Shown: positions 6,573 through 14,166 of the stretch, one piece after another | Position numbering within the stretch: the first letter of the stretch is position 1 | Layout of the letters: the number at the start of each line of letters is the position of its first letter | Assembly: GCA_903845315.1 (NCBI GenBank) | Contig: CAIMWY010000461.1 | Span: forward strand, 1 to 14,166 | From: an uncultured Burkholderiales bacterium | GTDB taxonomy: Bacteria > Pseudomonadota > Gammaproteobacteria > Burkholderiales > Burkholderiaceae | Length of the DNA stretch: 14,166 nt | Direction of reading: 5' to 3' | Position numbers and translations under genes: made by a program | Notes under the pieces: generated by a model | The model's input: the letters and a program-made list of their open reading frames with translations, nothing else | Told to the model about the DNA's origin: nothing | Database searches by the model: none

Positions 6573-7655
6573 ATGACCTCATTTTTTGTATGGCTAAAAC
6601 CCTTGGCGCATGCACTGACCTGCTGGCGCCCACACGCGCTGTGGCTGGCGTGGGGCTTGGTGTTGGCCGGGTGTTTGCCGGGGCAGGTGCAGGCGACGAC
6701 TTGCTCTACAAGCAGCATGACCATGAGAAGCGGCACGCCCGTAATGACCCAGACGGACCCCGCCATGCCAACCACGATTTACTATCCGCCCACCCCAAAC
6801 GTCACCTTCTTCAAGGGCTACATGGAGTGGACTACCAGGTGCAGTCGGGGTCTGATCACTCTTAATGCTTATTTTTTGCCGGGGAGCATCAACGGCAACT
6901 CTGGAATACTTGTCACACCGCAGACGGCTTCTTACTATGCTGGGTGTGAGGCAAGCACGGGTATCGTTGCCGGAATTAACAGCTTCACAATGGGCAACTT
7001 TACTCTTTCGCTCTGGTCATGCGTCATCAGGTTTCCCTTCACGCTGACCACCAGCGGCACCTTCAGCGCGAGCGACATCAAAGAATTCAGCATCGGACCC
7101 AATGCGGCGTTTAGCGCCTCATCCCCCAAAGCGGTGTGGGGTGATTCGCCCGATATTACAAATACGGTCAGCAACGCCCTCACCTACACCTTCAAACCCA
7201 TGGGTTGCAACGTGACCACCAAGACGCCAAACGTGGCGTTAAACACGGTCTCGACGACGGCACTCTCCAACCAAACCGCCACCCAAAACTGGACAAAATT
7301 CAGCATTTTGTTGGACACCTGCACCATTCCTTCCGGAAAAAGCAGTTTCAGCATCTCGAGCGCCTTCGATTACACCTCCGCCTCGGCCACAGACCTCACC
7401 CTCATTCAAAATACCACCACGGGCGCCACAGCGGCGAGCGCGGTGGGCGTTCAACTGGCCACCGCAGCGAATGAAAGCAATGTCGTGACGAGCACCACCA
7501 ACGCTCCAGCCACGACTTATGCGATGGGCTCGGTCAGCAGCGGGACCAGTTCGACCCGCTTTGATCTGTATGCCCGGCTCAAAAAAGCCTCATCCGGCAC
7601 ACTCAAAGCCGGCAATGTGAGCGCCACCGCGACATTTACCCTGACTTACCAATGA
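6573..7655 (+). CDS. Two-domain pilus tip adhesin-like protein, first copy
   Basis: Predicted exported fimbrial adhesin, 360 aa. The frame is open from 6297, but the start at 6573 is fixed by AAGGAG and by the signal peptide. Seen: long signal peptide (about 41 residues, ending VQA before TTC), an N-terminal domain (42-209) rich in Ser/Thr with several cysteines, and a C-terminal pilin domain from about 210. The pilin domain has Cys212 and Cys250 as the likely disulphide and the ending KAGNVSATATFTLTYQ. This lectin-plus-pilin layout is that of FimH-like tip subunits. The N domain resembles no adhesin I recognise, so its ligand is unknown. Residues 31-34 (LAGC) form a textbook lipobox, conflicting with the VQA site. 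It lies 23 bp after the usher and overlaps the next adhesin by four bases. Confidence 0.75.
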   Translation: MTSFFVWLKPLAHALTCWRPHALWLAWGLVLAGCLPGQVQATTCSTSSMTMRSGTPVMTQTDPAMPTTIYYPPTPNVTFFKGYMEWTTRCSRGLITLNAYFLPGSINGNSGILVTPQTASYYAGCEASTGIVAGINSFTMGNFTLSLWSCVIRFPFTLTTSGTFSASDIKEFSIGPNAAFSASSPKAVWGDSPDITNTVSNALTYTFKPMGCNVTTKTPNVALNTVSTTALSNQTATQNWTKFSILLDTCTIPSGKSSFSISSAFDYTSASATDLTLIQNTTTGATAASAVGVQLATAANESNVVTSTTNAPATTYAMGSVSSGTSSTRFDLYARLKKASSGTLKAGNVSATATFTLTYQ

Positions 7656-8710
7656 GCACCGTCCATCAAGCCAGGGGGCTCAAGCCAATTTTCAACACGC
7701 TGCCTCAGGTTTGTCGACGGGTGCTGCTGGCCTGTGGCTGGGTGGGTGTGGCGGGCTGGTCAGCACAGGCGCAGGCGGGTATCACGTGTGATAGACCGAC
7801 TCTGTCACTTTACTCAGATGGCACGGTCGCCGCACTGAGTGGTGACCAAACCTTCAAATATCCCATGGAAGATGCTTTCACCGTTTTCAGTGGGTTTACG
7901 GAGTACATCATCTCAGGCTGTACCGGGGTGCCCATGACCTTCACCAGTCGGATCATCAACGGCAACGTCACAAACAACACGGGTTTGACTGTGACCCCCA
8001 CAGGGATTGATTTGCTGTCTTGCGATTCAAATTCATCAACGGCCACGACCGTGACAGCCACAGCGCTTGGAGCAAACTCGAAGTGGGGCTGTTCGATGCG
8101 ATTTAAATTCAACATCAAGACCAATGCCAATGTGCTGAGCAATGCTTACAGCGGAGCCACCATCATTAACCCGGGTTCCAAGCTGGTTGCAACGGCCCTG
8201 GATGGCGTGGTGGTTTATTCAACCGATGCAACATTTGGTTCAAGAACAGTCGTCCCCGTGTCACAGTCTTTTTCCTTCTTCATCACCTTTGACCCGAAGA
8301 GCTGCCGCCTGGCCAACACGATATCCAACGTGGATTTAGGCGCTCACACCTTAGCCTCAGTGACAAACCCCAGCGAGACAGATTGGAAAACCTTTAATTT
8401 GGTTTTTTCGGGATGTGGCGCACCAGGGGCCGCTTACACCATCCAAACGACTTTCAGCTACACAGCCTTCGATGTGAACAACCCCCTGCTGATTGCTAAC
8501 AGCGGGGGCAACGCCAGCTACATTGGCGTCGAACTGGCCTACAGCGGTGGCCCCATTGCCAGCGGCACGGCATACACCTTGGCCACCACAAGCAGCGGGG
8601 TCAATAGCTACACCGTCCCGCTGAAAGCCCGCATTCGGGCGGTCTCAGGCAACACCCCCAAAGCAGGCAGCTTGAGCGCTACTGCGACATTCACCGTGTC
8701 TTACCAGTGA
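7652..8710 (+). CDS. Two-domain pilus tip adhesin-like protein, second copy
   Basis: Predicted exported fimbrial adhesin, 352 aa, last gene of the pilus operon. The ATG overlaps the preceding stop (ATGA), indicating coupled translation. Seen: signal peptide of about 42 residues ending AQA before GITC, an N-terminal domain to about 213, and a C-terminal pilin domain from DPKSC (Cys218) to KAGSLSATATFTVSYQ. It parallels the first copy in length, domain layout, C-terminal sequence, and a scattered N-domain pattern (F.G(Y/F).E(W/Y), then NGN, NTGLTVTP versus NSGILVTP, then a Cys). The two are therefore divergent paralogues, probably from an old tandem duplication. They could be alternative tips, or a tip and an adaptor; the sequence does not decide. 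The stop codon is one base from the convergent ygjP stop. Confidence 0.75.
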   Translation: MSTVHQARGLKPIFNTLPQVCRRVLLACGWVGVAGWSAQAQAGITCDRPTLSLYSDGTVAALSGDQTFKYPMEDAFTVFSGFTEYIISGCTGVPMTFTSRIINGNVTNNTGLTVTPTGIDLLSCDSNSSTATTVTATALGANSKWGCSMRFKFNIKTNANVLSNAYSGATIINPGSKLVATALDGVVVYSTDATFGSRTVVPVSQSFSFFITFDPKSCRLANTISNVDLGAHTLASVTNPSETDWKTFNLVFSGCGAPGAAYTIQTTFSYTAFDVNNPLLIANSGGNASYIGVELAYSGGPIASGTAYTLATTSSGVNSYTVPLKARIRAVSGNTPKAGSLSATATFTVSYQ

Positions 8711-8711
8711 G

Positions 8712-9596
8712 CTAGTGCCAAGGTGGCAGCAGCTCGGCTTTAAGCTGGCTGCGGCGCTCGGCGTAGTCGGGCATGACGCTTTCCACGGTGTGCCAAAAGC
8801 GGGGGCTGTGGTCCATCACGCGCAGGTGGCTGAGCTCGTGGGCCACCACATAGTCGATGACGGCCAGCTTGTGGTGCAGCAAGCGCCAGTTGAGCCGAAT
8901 GGCCCCATTGGCACTGGCGCTGCCCCAGCGGGTGGCGGCGCTGCTGAGCGACAGGCGATGCCACTGCACGCCCAGCTGCGGCGCAAAGTGGTTGAGCCGC
9001 TCGGTGAACAAGGCCTTGGCTTGGCGCATGAGCCAAGCCTGCACCGCATCGCGAATTTGCGCGGGTGTGGCCTGCTGGGGCAGGCCAAGCCGCAAGGTGT
9101 GCAACAGCGGCTGGTGGTGCGCCTGCTGGAGTGGGTCCGAGGGGTCTTGCGTGAACTGCCGGGGATGCTGGGCACGTGCAGGCTCAAACTGGACGCTGCT
9201 TTTTTTGAGGGTGGCGCTGGAGTCGAGCAGCACTTGCAGCTGCTCGCCCATGTAGGGCAAGACCACGCCATGGCGCCAGTCGATGCGGGCCGCGCCGAGT
9301 TGCTGTTGGCGCTGGCCCATCTCCACCAGTTTGCGGGCGATCCAATCGGCTTTTTCGCGCAGGGCAGATTCCACCTCGCCCACCGTGACCCAACGCGGTG
9401 CACTGACCTCTAGGCCATCGGGCCCCACGGCCATGCCAATGGTGCGGCGCTTGCTGCGCCTGAAGGCATAGGCCACGTGGGTGTGGCCGAGCTGGATGCG
9501 CCGCGTGGCACGCGGGTGGGCAAACTCGGCTGGGGGCAGCGCAGGCGGCACGGGGCTGTCAAACAGGTCCAGCACAAGTTGCAAGAAGCGGCTCAT
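8712..9596 (-). CDS. ygjP: YgjP-like (DUF45) metal-dependent hydrolase
   Basis: Cytoplasmic zincin-fold protein of the YgjP/DUF45 family, 294 aa. Seen: the zinc motif HELSH at 253-257 (VVAHELSHL) with the third ligand His263 in MDHSPRFW, preceded by the family signature RWGSASANGAIRLNWRLL (223-240), which is related to SprT-like peptidases. The N-terminal part carries VAYAFRRSKRRTIGMAV, as in the family. Residues ~130-180 are a Gln/His/Pro-rich, low-complexity stretch that makes it longer than many homologues. The biological role is uncertain: the fold suggests a peptidase, while work on the E. coli protein points to nucleotide (UTP) hydrolysis. Last gene in the window of the glyQ operon, 20 bp after plsC. 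Confidence 0.85.
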   Translation of the reverse strand: MSRFLQLVLDLFDSPVPPALPPAEFAHPRATRRIQLGHTHVAYAFRRSKRRTIGMAVGPDGLEVSAPRWVTVGEVESALREKADWIARKLVEMGQRQQQLGAARIDWRHGVVLPYMGEQLQVLLDSSATLKKSSVQFEPARAQHPRQFTQDPSDPLQQAHHQPLLHTLRLGLPQQATPAQIRDAVQAWLMRQAKALFTERLNHFAPQLGVQWHRLSLSSAATRWGSASANGAIRLNWRLLHHKLAVIDYVVAHELSHLRVMDHSPRFWHTVESVMPDYAERRSQLKAELLPPWH

Positions 9597-9616
9597 GCGT
9601 GGGTGCCTGTACGTGC

Positions 9617-10366
9617 TCAGGCAGCGGGGGCGTAAGCCTCGGGGTCGAGGCGGTGCATTTCAGACTCGATCCACTGCTCTACCTCGCGCATCAGCGCGTC
9701 GGCGTCACGGCCCACGCTGGGGATGGGTGGGCCAATGGACACGTCGACCACGCCCGGGTGCTTGATGAAGGCGCGACGCGGCCAGCATTTGGCCGAGGTG
9801 ATGGCAATGGGAATGACCGGTGCGCCGGTAGCCACGGCCAAGCGGGTGCCGCCGCTTTTGTACTGGCCGCGCTGCCCGCGTGGGATGCGCGTGCCCTCTG
9901 GAAACATGACCACCCACACGCCTTTGGCCAGCAAGGTTTGGCCTTGCTCCACCACTTTGGCGAAGGCTTTGGCGCGTTGGCTGCGGTCGATGTGGATCAT
10001 GTCGAGCTGGCCAATGGCCCAGCCAAAGAAGGGCACATAGAGCAGCTCTTTTTTGAAGACATAGGCCACGGGGTGCGGCATGATGGCCGGCAACAAAAAT
10101 GTTTCGTAGGTGGACTGGTGTTTGACCAGCAAGATGGCGGGGCTAGTGGCGCCATCGGGCAGGTTGTCTTGGCCGTGTATTTGGTAGCGAATGCCCATGA
10201 TGACGCGGGCCGCATCAATGCTCAGGCGCAGCCAGCGCGCCGCCCACACATACAAGGTGTCGCCGCGCACGCCACACAGCGAGGCCAGCACGATGAGTAA
10301 GGCGCAGGGGATGAGGGTGACAGACATGAAGGCCATGTGCAGCACCGAGCGCAGCCAAGCCATCAT
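9617..10366 (-). CDS. plsC: 1-acyl-sn-glycerol-3-phosphate acyltransferase (PlsC family)
   Basis: Membrane-associated acyltransferase that makes phosphatidic acid from lysophosphatidic acid in phospholipid synthesis; 249 aa. Seen: N-terminal hydrophobic segment (about 8-32), catalytic block I KHQSTYETF with His83 and Glu88 (HX4E, where most family members have HX4D), and block II-like FKKELLYVPFFGW. There is also the block III substrate motif FPEGTR at 155-160 and a block IV-like GAPVIPIAI. The KHQST(W/Y)ET form is common among betaproteobacterial members, so the acidic swap is not a defect. The start overlaps the gmhB stop by four bases (ATGA); a second ATG follows directly. Its product is close to, but not part of, heptose metabolism, so the pairing with gmhB is probably envelope-related. 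Confidence 0.9.
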   Translation of the reverse strand: MMAWLRSVLHMAFMSVTLIPCALLIVLASLCGVRGDTLYVWAARWLRLSIDAARVIMGIRYQIHGQDNLPDGATSPAILLVKHQSTYETFLLPAIMPHPVAYVFKKELLYVPFFGWAIGQLDMIHIDRSQRAKAFAKVVEQGQTLLAKGVWVVMFPEGTRIPRGQRGQYKSGGTRLAVATGAPVIPIAITSAKCWPRRAFIKHPGVVDVSIGPPIPSVGRDADALMREVEQWIESEMHRLDPEAYAPAA

Positions 10367-10983
10367 GCGGGGGCTCCGGTTTTGAGGCTGGGTTTGGCGC
10401 TGGTTTTGCCGGTGTTTTTGCTGCTGGGCTGAGGCTGTTGCAGCAACCAGTCGGCAAAGGCCGACGCATCGGCGTGCACCTGGGTGCCCGCTGGAAACTC
10501 GCTGGGCAAGTCTTGGCCTTGAAACTTTTCGCCTTTGCCGGTGAGCACCAGGTGCGGCGCGCAGCCCACGGCGGCGCCGGCTTGCAGGTCGCGCAAGGTG
10601 TCGCCCACAGCGGGCACGTGGGTGAGGTCCATGCCGTAGCGCTCGGCAATTTGTTCAAACAAGCCGGGGGCTGGCTTGCGGCAGTGGCAGTGGTCGTCGG
10701 GGCTGTGTGGGCAGTAAAACACGGCGTCGATGCGGCCACCGGCTGCGGCCAAGAGCTTGTGCATTTTGGCGTGCATGGCGTTGAGCGCGGCCATGTCGTA
10801 GAGGCCACGGCCCAAGCCGGACTGGTTGGTGGCGACCACCACATGCCAGCCTGCGTGGTTGAGGCGAGCAATGGCGTCGAGCGCGCCGGGCAGTGGGATC
10901 CACTCGTCGGCTGATTTGACGTAGTCGTCACGGTCTTGGTTGATGGTGCCGTCGCGGTCGAAGATGACGAGTTTGGTCTGCAT
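10363..10983 (-). CDS. gmhB: D-glycero-beta-D-manno-heptose-1,7-bisphosphate 7-phosphatase
   Basis: HAD-superfamily phosphatase of the ADP-heptose pathway for lipopolysaccharide core, 206 aa. Seen: HAD motif I DRDGT with nucleophile Asp9 and Asp11, motif II ATNQSG (51-56), the zinc-loop ligands CPH (91-93) and CHC (99-101) running into CRKPAPG with Lys103, and motif IV GDTLRD with Asp128. These features separate GmhB from the related histidinol-phosphatase domain only by context and likeness, but the overall match is strong. The last ~24 residues (QQPQPSSKNTGK onward) are a Lys/Ala/Pro-rich tail outside the fold. It lies 32 bp after glyS and is coupled to plsC. No other heptose genes are in the window. 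Confidence 0.9.
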   Translation of the reverse strand: MQTKLVIFDRDGTINQDRDDYVKSADEWIPLPGALDAIARLNHAGWHVVVATNQSGLGRGLYDMAALNAMHAKMHKLLAAAGGRIDAVFYCPHSPDDHCHCRKPAPGLFEQIAERYGMDLTHVPAVGDTLRDLQAGAAVGCAPHLVLTGKGEKFQGQDLPSEFPAGTQVHADASAFADWLLQQPQPSSKNTGKTSAKPSLKTGAPA

Positions 10984-11015
10984 GGTGGGTCTAGGTTAGC
11001 GTGGGCGTGGGGGCT

Positions 11016-13232
11016 TTAGCTGGCCAAACACGATAGGTCGGCCACGCGGTTCATGGCAAGGTGCAAGCACTTGAGTAGGCCTTGGCGGTTGAGGCGCAAG
11101 TCGGTTTGCTCAGCGTTGACCATGACGCTGTCAAAGAAGGCGTCCACGGGTTCACGCAAGGCGGCCAGGGTTTGCAGCGAGGCGGTGTAGTCGCCCGCTT
11201 CAAACTGGGTGTGCGCCAGGGGGGCGATGTGTTGCATGGCCGCGTAGAGGGCTTTTTCGGCGGGTTCTTGCAGCAAGATGTCGCTGACGTGGGCGTCGAC
11301 CTCGGGCGCTTTTTTCAAGATATTGCCAATGCGTTTGTTGGCGGCGGCCAGGGCTTGGCTCTCGGGCAAGGCGGCAAAGGCGCGCACGGCGATGAGGCGT
11401 TGGCCCACGTCGCTCAAGCGCTGGGGGTGCAGGGCCAAGACGGCTTCAACTTCTTGCGCGCTGAAGCCTTGCTCGCGCAGGCTGCCAGACAGGCGGTCGT
11501 AGATGAAGGCAATGAGCGCCTGCGAAGGGTCTGTGATGAGTTTGCCAAATGCAGGCACAGCTTGCGCGATGACGTCTTGCAAACTCAGTGGCAGGCGCGG
11601 ATCGCTGAGCATGCGCACCAGCCCTAGGGCATGACGGCGCAGCGCGAACGGGTCTTTGTCGCCGTTGGGCAAGTTGCCAATGCCAAACATGCCCACCAGG
11701 GTTTCGAGCTTGTCGGCCAGCGCCACCACCAGGCCAACCGGGTTACGTGGCAACTCGTCGCCCGCGAAGCGGGGTTTGTAGTGGTCTTCAATGGCTTGGG
11801 CCACAGCGTCGCCCAAGCCATCGTGGCGGGCGTAGTAGCCGCCCATGATGCCTTGCAGCTCGGGGAATTCGCCCACCATGTCGGTGAGCAAATCGGTCTT
11901 GGCCAACTGTGCGGCAGTGTCGACATCGCGCACAAAGGTCGGCAAGTTAATTCGCCCATGGGAGGCTCCAGATGGCGCCGTGTTTTGCTTGACGGACAGC
12001 TTCAAAGCGGCAATGCCTTTGGCGATCGTGCGCACACGCTCGGTGCGCTCACCCTGAGTGCCCAGTTTGTTGTGATAGACGACTTTGCCTAGGCCTTCGA
12101 CGCGGGAAGCCAGGGATTTTTTGCGGTCTTGGTCGAAGAAGAATTTGGCATCGGCCAAGCGTGGGCGGACGACGCGTTCGTTGCCACCAATCACCGCACT
12201 GGCGTCGTCTGGGCTGATGTTACTGACCACCAAGAACTGGTGGGTCAACTTGCCCGAGGCGTCGAGCAGGGGGAAGTATTTTTGGTTGGCCTTCATGGTC
12301 AAGATCAGGCACTCTTGTGGCACGTCGAGGAACTGCTTTTCGAATTCGCAGATGAGCACGTTAGGGCGCTCGACCAAGGCGGTGACTTCTTGCACCAGCG
12401 GGTTGTCGAGCAAAGCGGTTTCTAGCTCGGCGTCGCTCAAGCCGTGCAGGCCACGCTCGACCTCCAGCATGGCGTGGCACTGCTGCGCTTTGGCGCGGAG
12501 TTGGCGAATCATGTCGCGGCTGCGTTGCGTGTAGCTGGCGATGACGGCGCCGTCTTGCGCCAAGGTGTCGGCATAGTGGTCGGCGTGCTGCAAGACCACG
12601 GGGGACACACGGGCTTCAAAGCGGTGACCTTGGGTGCTGTTGCCCGCAGTCAGGCCCAGCGCTTTGACGGGCACCACGGTGCTGCCGTGCAAGGCCACCA
12701 GGCTGTGGGCGGGACGCACAAATTTGACGCTGCTCCAGCCGGGGAGTTCGCAATCGGTCTCGAGCTGGTAGCTCATGACTTTGGGGATGGGAAGTTTGGC
12801 AATGGCCTCATCCAAGGCTTTTTGCAGGCCTTGGGCCAGGCTGGCACCTTGGACCACGCTGTCGTAGAACAGGGCCTCGGCTTTGCCGTCTGGGGCGCGC
12901 TTGAGTTGCGCCACGGTCTCAGGGCCCGCACCGATGGTTTGGAGTTTTTTGAGCAAGGCGGGGGTGGGCTTGCCAGCCGCGTCCAAGCCGACGGCTACAG
13001 GCATGAGTTTTTGTTGCACGGCACGGTCATCGGCTTGGGGCGCGACTTGGGTGATGTGCGCCGCCAAGCGGCGGGGTGAGGCAAAGGGGGTGACGGTGGA
13101 CTCTGCCGAGGCGAGGCCTTGGGCTTTGAGCTGCTCGAGCAGCACGGCAGAGAACGCGTCGCCGAGTTTGTGCAGGGCTTTGGGGGGCAGCTCTTCGACG
13201 AAGAGTTCGATCAGGAGGTTGTGGGTGCTCAT
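11016..13232 (-). CDS. glyS: Glycyl-tRNA synthetase beta subunit
   Basis: Beta chain of the bacterial alpha2-beta2 glycyl-tRNA synthetase, needed for tRNA recognition; 738 aa, longer than the E. coli protein (689). Seen: opening NLLIELFVEELPPKAL, FASPRRLAAHI, LTMKANQKYFPLLD, FVVVSNI-like stretch FLVVSNISPDD, the HD-like YARHDGLGDAVAQAI, RFAGDELPRNPVG, GIGNLPNGDKDPFALRRHALG, and a C-terminal anticodon-binding-like domain. The frame extends 12 codons upstream into glyQ, but the start at 13232, two bases after the glyQ stop, gives the standard N terminus (MSTHNLL). Residues about 413-434 look like an insertion relative to E. coli (see findings). Confidence 0.96.
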   Translation of the reverse strand: MSTHNLLIELFVEELPPKALHKLGDAFSAVLLEQLKAQGLASAESTVTPFASPRRLAAHITQVAPQADDRAVQQKLMPVAVGLDAAGKPTPALLKKLQTIGAGPETVAQLKRAPDGKAEALFYDSVVQGASLAQGLQKALDEAIAKLPIPKVMSYQLETDCELPGWSSVKFVRPAHSLVALHGSTVVPVKALGLTAGNSTQGHRFEARVSPVVLQHADHYADTLAQDGAVIASYTQRSRDMIRQLRAKAQQCHAMLEVERGLHGLSDAELETALLDNPLVQEVTALVERPNVLICEFEKQFLDVPQECLILTMKANQKYFPLLDASGKLTHQFLVVSNISPDDASAVIGGNERVVRPRLADAKFFFDQDRKKSLASRVEGLGKVVYHNKLGTQGERTERVRTIAKGIAALKLSVKQNTAPSGASHGRINLPTFVRDVDTAAQLAKTDLLTDMVGEFPELQGIMGGYYARHDGLGDAVAQAIEDHYKPRFAGDELPRNPVGLVVALADKLETLVGMFGIGNLPNGDKDPFALRRHALGLVRMLSDPRLPLSLQDVIAQAVPAFGKLITDPSQALIAFIYDRLSGSLREQGFSAQEVEAVLALHPQRLSDVGQRLIAVRAFAALPESQALAAANKRIGNILKKAPEVDAHVSDILLQEPAEKALYAAMQHIAPLAHTQFEAGDYTASLQTLAALREPVDAFFDSVMVNAEQTDLRLNRQGLLKCLHLAMNRVADLSCLAS

Positions 13233-13234
13233 GG

Positions 13235-14140
13235 TCAGGCGGCTTTCTTGGGCATGTGGGCCACCCATTCGCGCGGGGCCATGGGAAAGCCCAGGCGCTC
13301 GCGGCTGTCGTAATAGCTTTGCGCCACGGCACGGGCCAGGTGGCGGATGCGGCCAATGTAGGCGGCACGCTCGGTGACGCTGATGGCGCCTCGGGCGTCG
13401 AGCAGGTTGAAGGTGTGGGCGGCTTTGAGGACTTGCTCGTAGGCGGGCAAAGCGAGTTGTTGGGTCACAAGGTGTTGGGCTTGCTTTTCGTGGGCACCGA
13501 AGGCGGTGAACAGGAAGTCGGCGTCGCTGTGCTCGAAGTTGTAGGCGGACTGCTCGACTTCGTTTTGTTTGTAGACGTCGCCGTAGCTCAAGCCGTTGGT
13601 CCAGGTGAGGTTGTAGACGTTGTCCACGCCTTGCAGGTACATGGCCAGGCGCTCTAGGCCGTAGGTGATTTCGCCGGTGATGGGCTGGCAGTCAATGCCG
13701 CCGACTTGTTGGAAGTAGGTGAACTGGGTGACTTCCATGCCGTTGAGCCAGACCTCCCAGCCCAAGCCCCAGGCGCCGAGCGTGGGGTTTTCCCAATCGT
13801 CTTCGACGAAGCGGATGTCGTTTTTCTTCAGGTCAAAGCCCAGGGCTTCGAGCGAGCCCAAGTACAGCTCCAAGATGTTGCTGGGCGCGGGCTTTAAGAC
13901 CACTTGGTATTGGTAGTAGTGCTGCAAGCGGTTGGGGTTCTCGCCATAGCGACCATCTTTGGGGCGACGGCTGGGCTGCACATAGGCGGCTTTCCAGGGT
14001 TCGGGGCCGAGGGCGCGCAAGAAGGTGGCGGTGTGCGAGGTGCCGGCACCGACCTCCATGTCATAGGGCTGGAGCAAGGCGCAGCCTTGATCGGCCCAGT
14101 AGGTCTGGAGCTTGAGGATGATCTGTTGAAAAGTCAGCAT
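13235..14140 (-). CDS. glyQ: Glycyl-tRNA synthetase alpha subunit
   Basis: Catalytic alpha chain of the bacterial class II glycyl-tRNA synthetase, which activates glycine with ATP; 301 aa, a normal length. Seen: [39 protein letters not shown], the motif 2 region [52 protein letters not shown], and [24 protein letters not shown] with the motif 3 arginine. Complete at both ends. It is followed at once by glyS and heads the leftward operon glyQ-glyS-gmhB-plsC-ygjP, whose gaps are 32 bp or less. No strong Shine-Dalgarno is visible in the 26 bases upstream that remain in the window, and its promoter lies outside. Confidence 0.97.
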   Translation of the reverse strand: MLTFQQIILKLQTYWADQGCALLQPYDMEVGAGTSHTATFLRALGPEPWKAAYVQPSRRPKDGRYGENPNRLQHYYQYQVVLKPAPSNILELYLGSLEALGFDLKKNDIRFVEDDWENPTLGAWGLGWEVWLNGMEVTQFTYFQQVGGIDCQPITGEITYGLERLAMYLQGVDNVYNLTWTNGLSYGDVYKQNEVEQSAYNFEHSDADFLFTAFGAHEKQAQHLVTQQLALPAYEQVLKAAHTFNLLDARGAISVTERAAYIGRIRHLARAVAQSYYDSRERLGFPMAPREWVAHMPKKAA

Positions 14141-14166
14141 GCAACAAAAGCCGAGCGTGGGTCGGC

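Noticed and set aside
8712..8760. Terminator between the convergent adhesin and ygjP genes
   Set aside because: Only a 4-bp stem (GCCA/TGGC at 8717-8727) with no T run can be seen.
10081..10130. HX4E instead of HX4D in PlsC as a disabling change
   Set aside because: The KHQST(W/Y)ET form is the usual one in betaproteobacterial members as I know them, and the other blocks are intact.

Overview
The window looks like a chromosomal segment from a betaproteobacterium, most likely of the Comamonadaceae (Limnohabitans / Rhodoferax / Polaromonas type). This rests on high GC, the glyQ-glyS-gmhB-plsC-ygjP gene order, a liuR-led leucine/isovalerate catabolic operon, and protein sequences typical of that group. 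The assignment is from family knowledge and was not tested by search.

Left part (1-1791, minus strand): the head of a branched-chain acyl-CoA catabolic operon, transcribed leftward as liuR (MerR regulator), a PaaI-type hotdog thioesterase, then liuA/ivd (isovaleryl-CoA dehydrogenase, cut by the window edge). A perfect 24-bp palindrome at 1805-1828, 13 bases upstream of the liuR start, is the probable LiuR operator.

Middle part (about 1830-8710, plus strand): a self-contained chaperone-usher pilus operon. An AT-rich control region with an extended -10 promoter and a leader of about 190 nt is followed by the major pilin, a 13-bp intercistronic hairpin, a PapD-like chaperone, an FimD/PapC-like usher, and two consecutive two-domain tip-adhesin-like proteins. 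Adjacent genes from chaperone to the end are overlapping or closely spaced. The usher is unusual: a perfect 12-unit hexanucleotide repeat encodes (Thr-Pro)12 at the mature N terminus, and an 82-residue Pro/Thr/Gln-rich tail extends beyond the normal C-terminal domain. The second adhesin looks like a divergent tandem paralogue of the first. This operon is the accessory element of the window and holds most of the points of interest.

Right part (8712-14140, minus strand): a housekeeping operon read leftward as glyQ, glyS (glycyl-tRNA synthetase alpha and beta), gmhB (heptose-bisphosphate phosphatase), plsC (1-acylglycerol-3-phosphate acyltransferase) and ygjP (DUF45 metal-dependent hydrolase). 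Gaps are 32 bp or less, with one 4-bp overlap. The pilus operon and ygjP converge with a single base between their stop codons and no recognisable terminator. No tRNA, rRNA, CRISPR array, integrase or transposase is visible.
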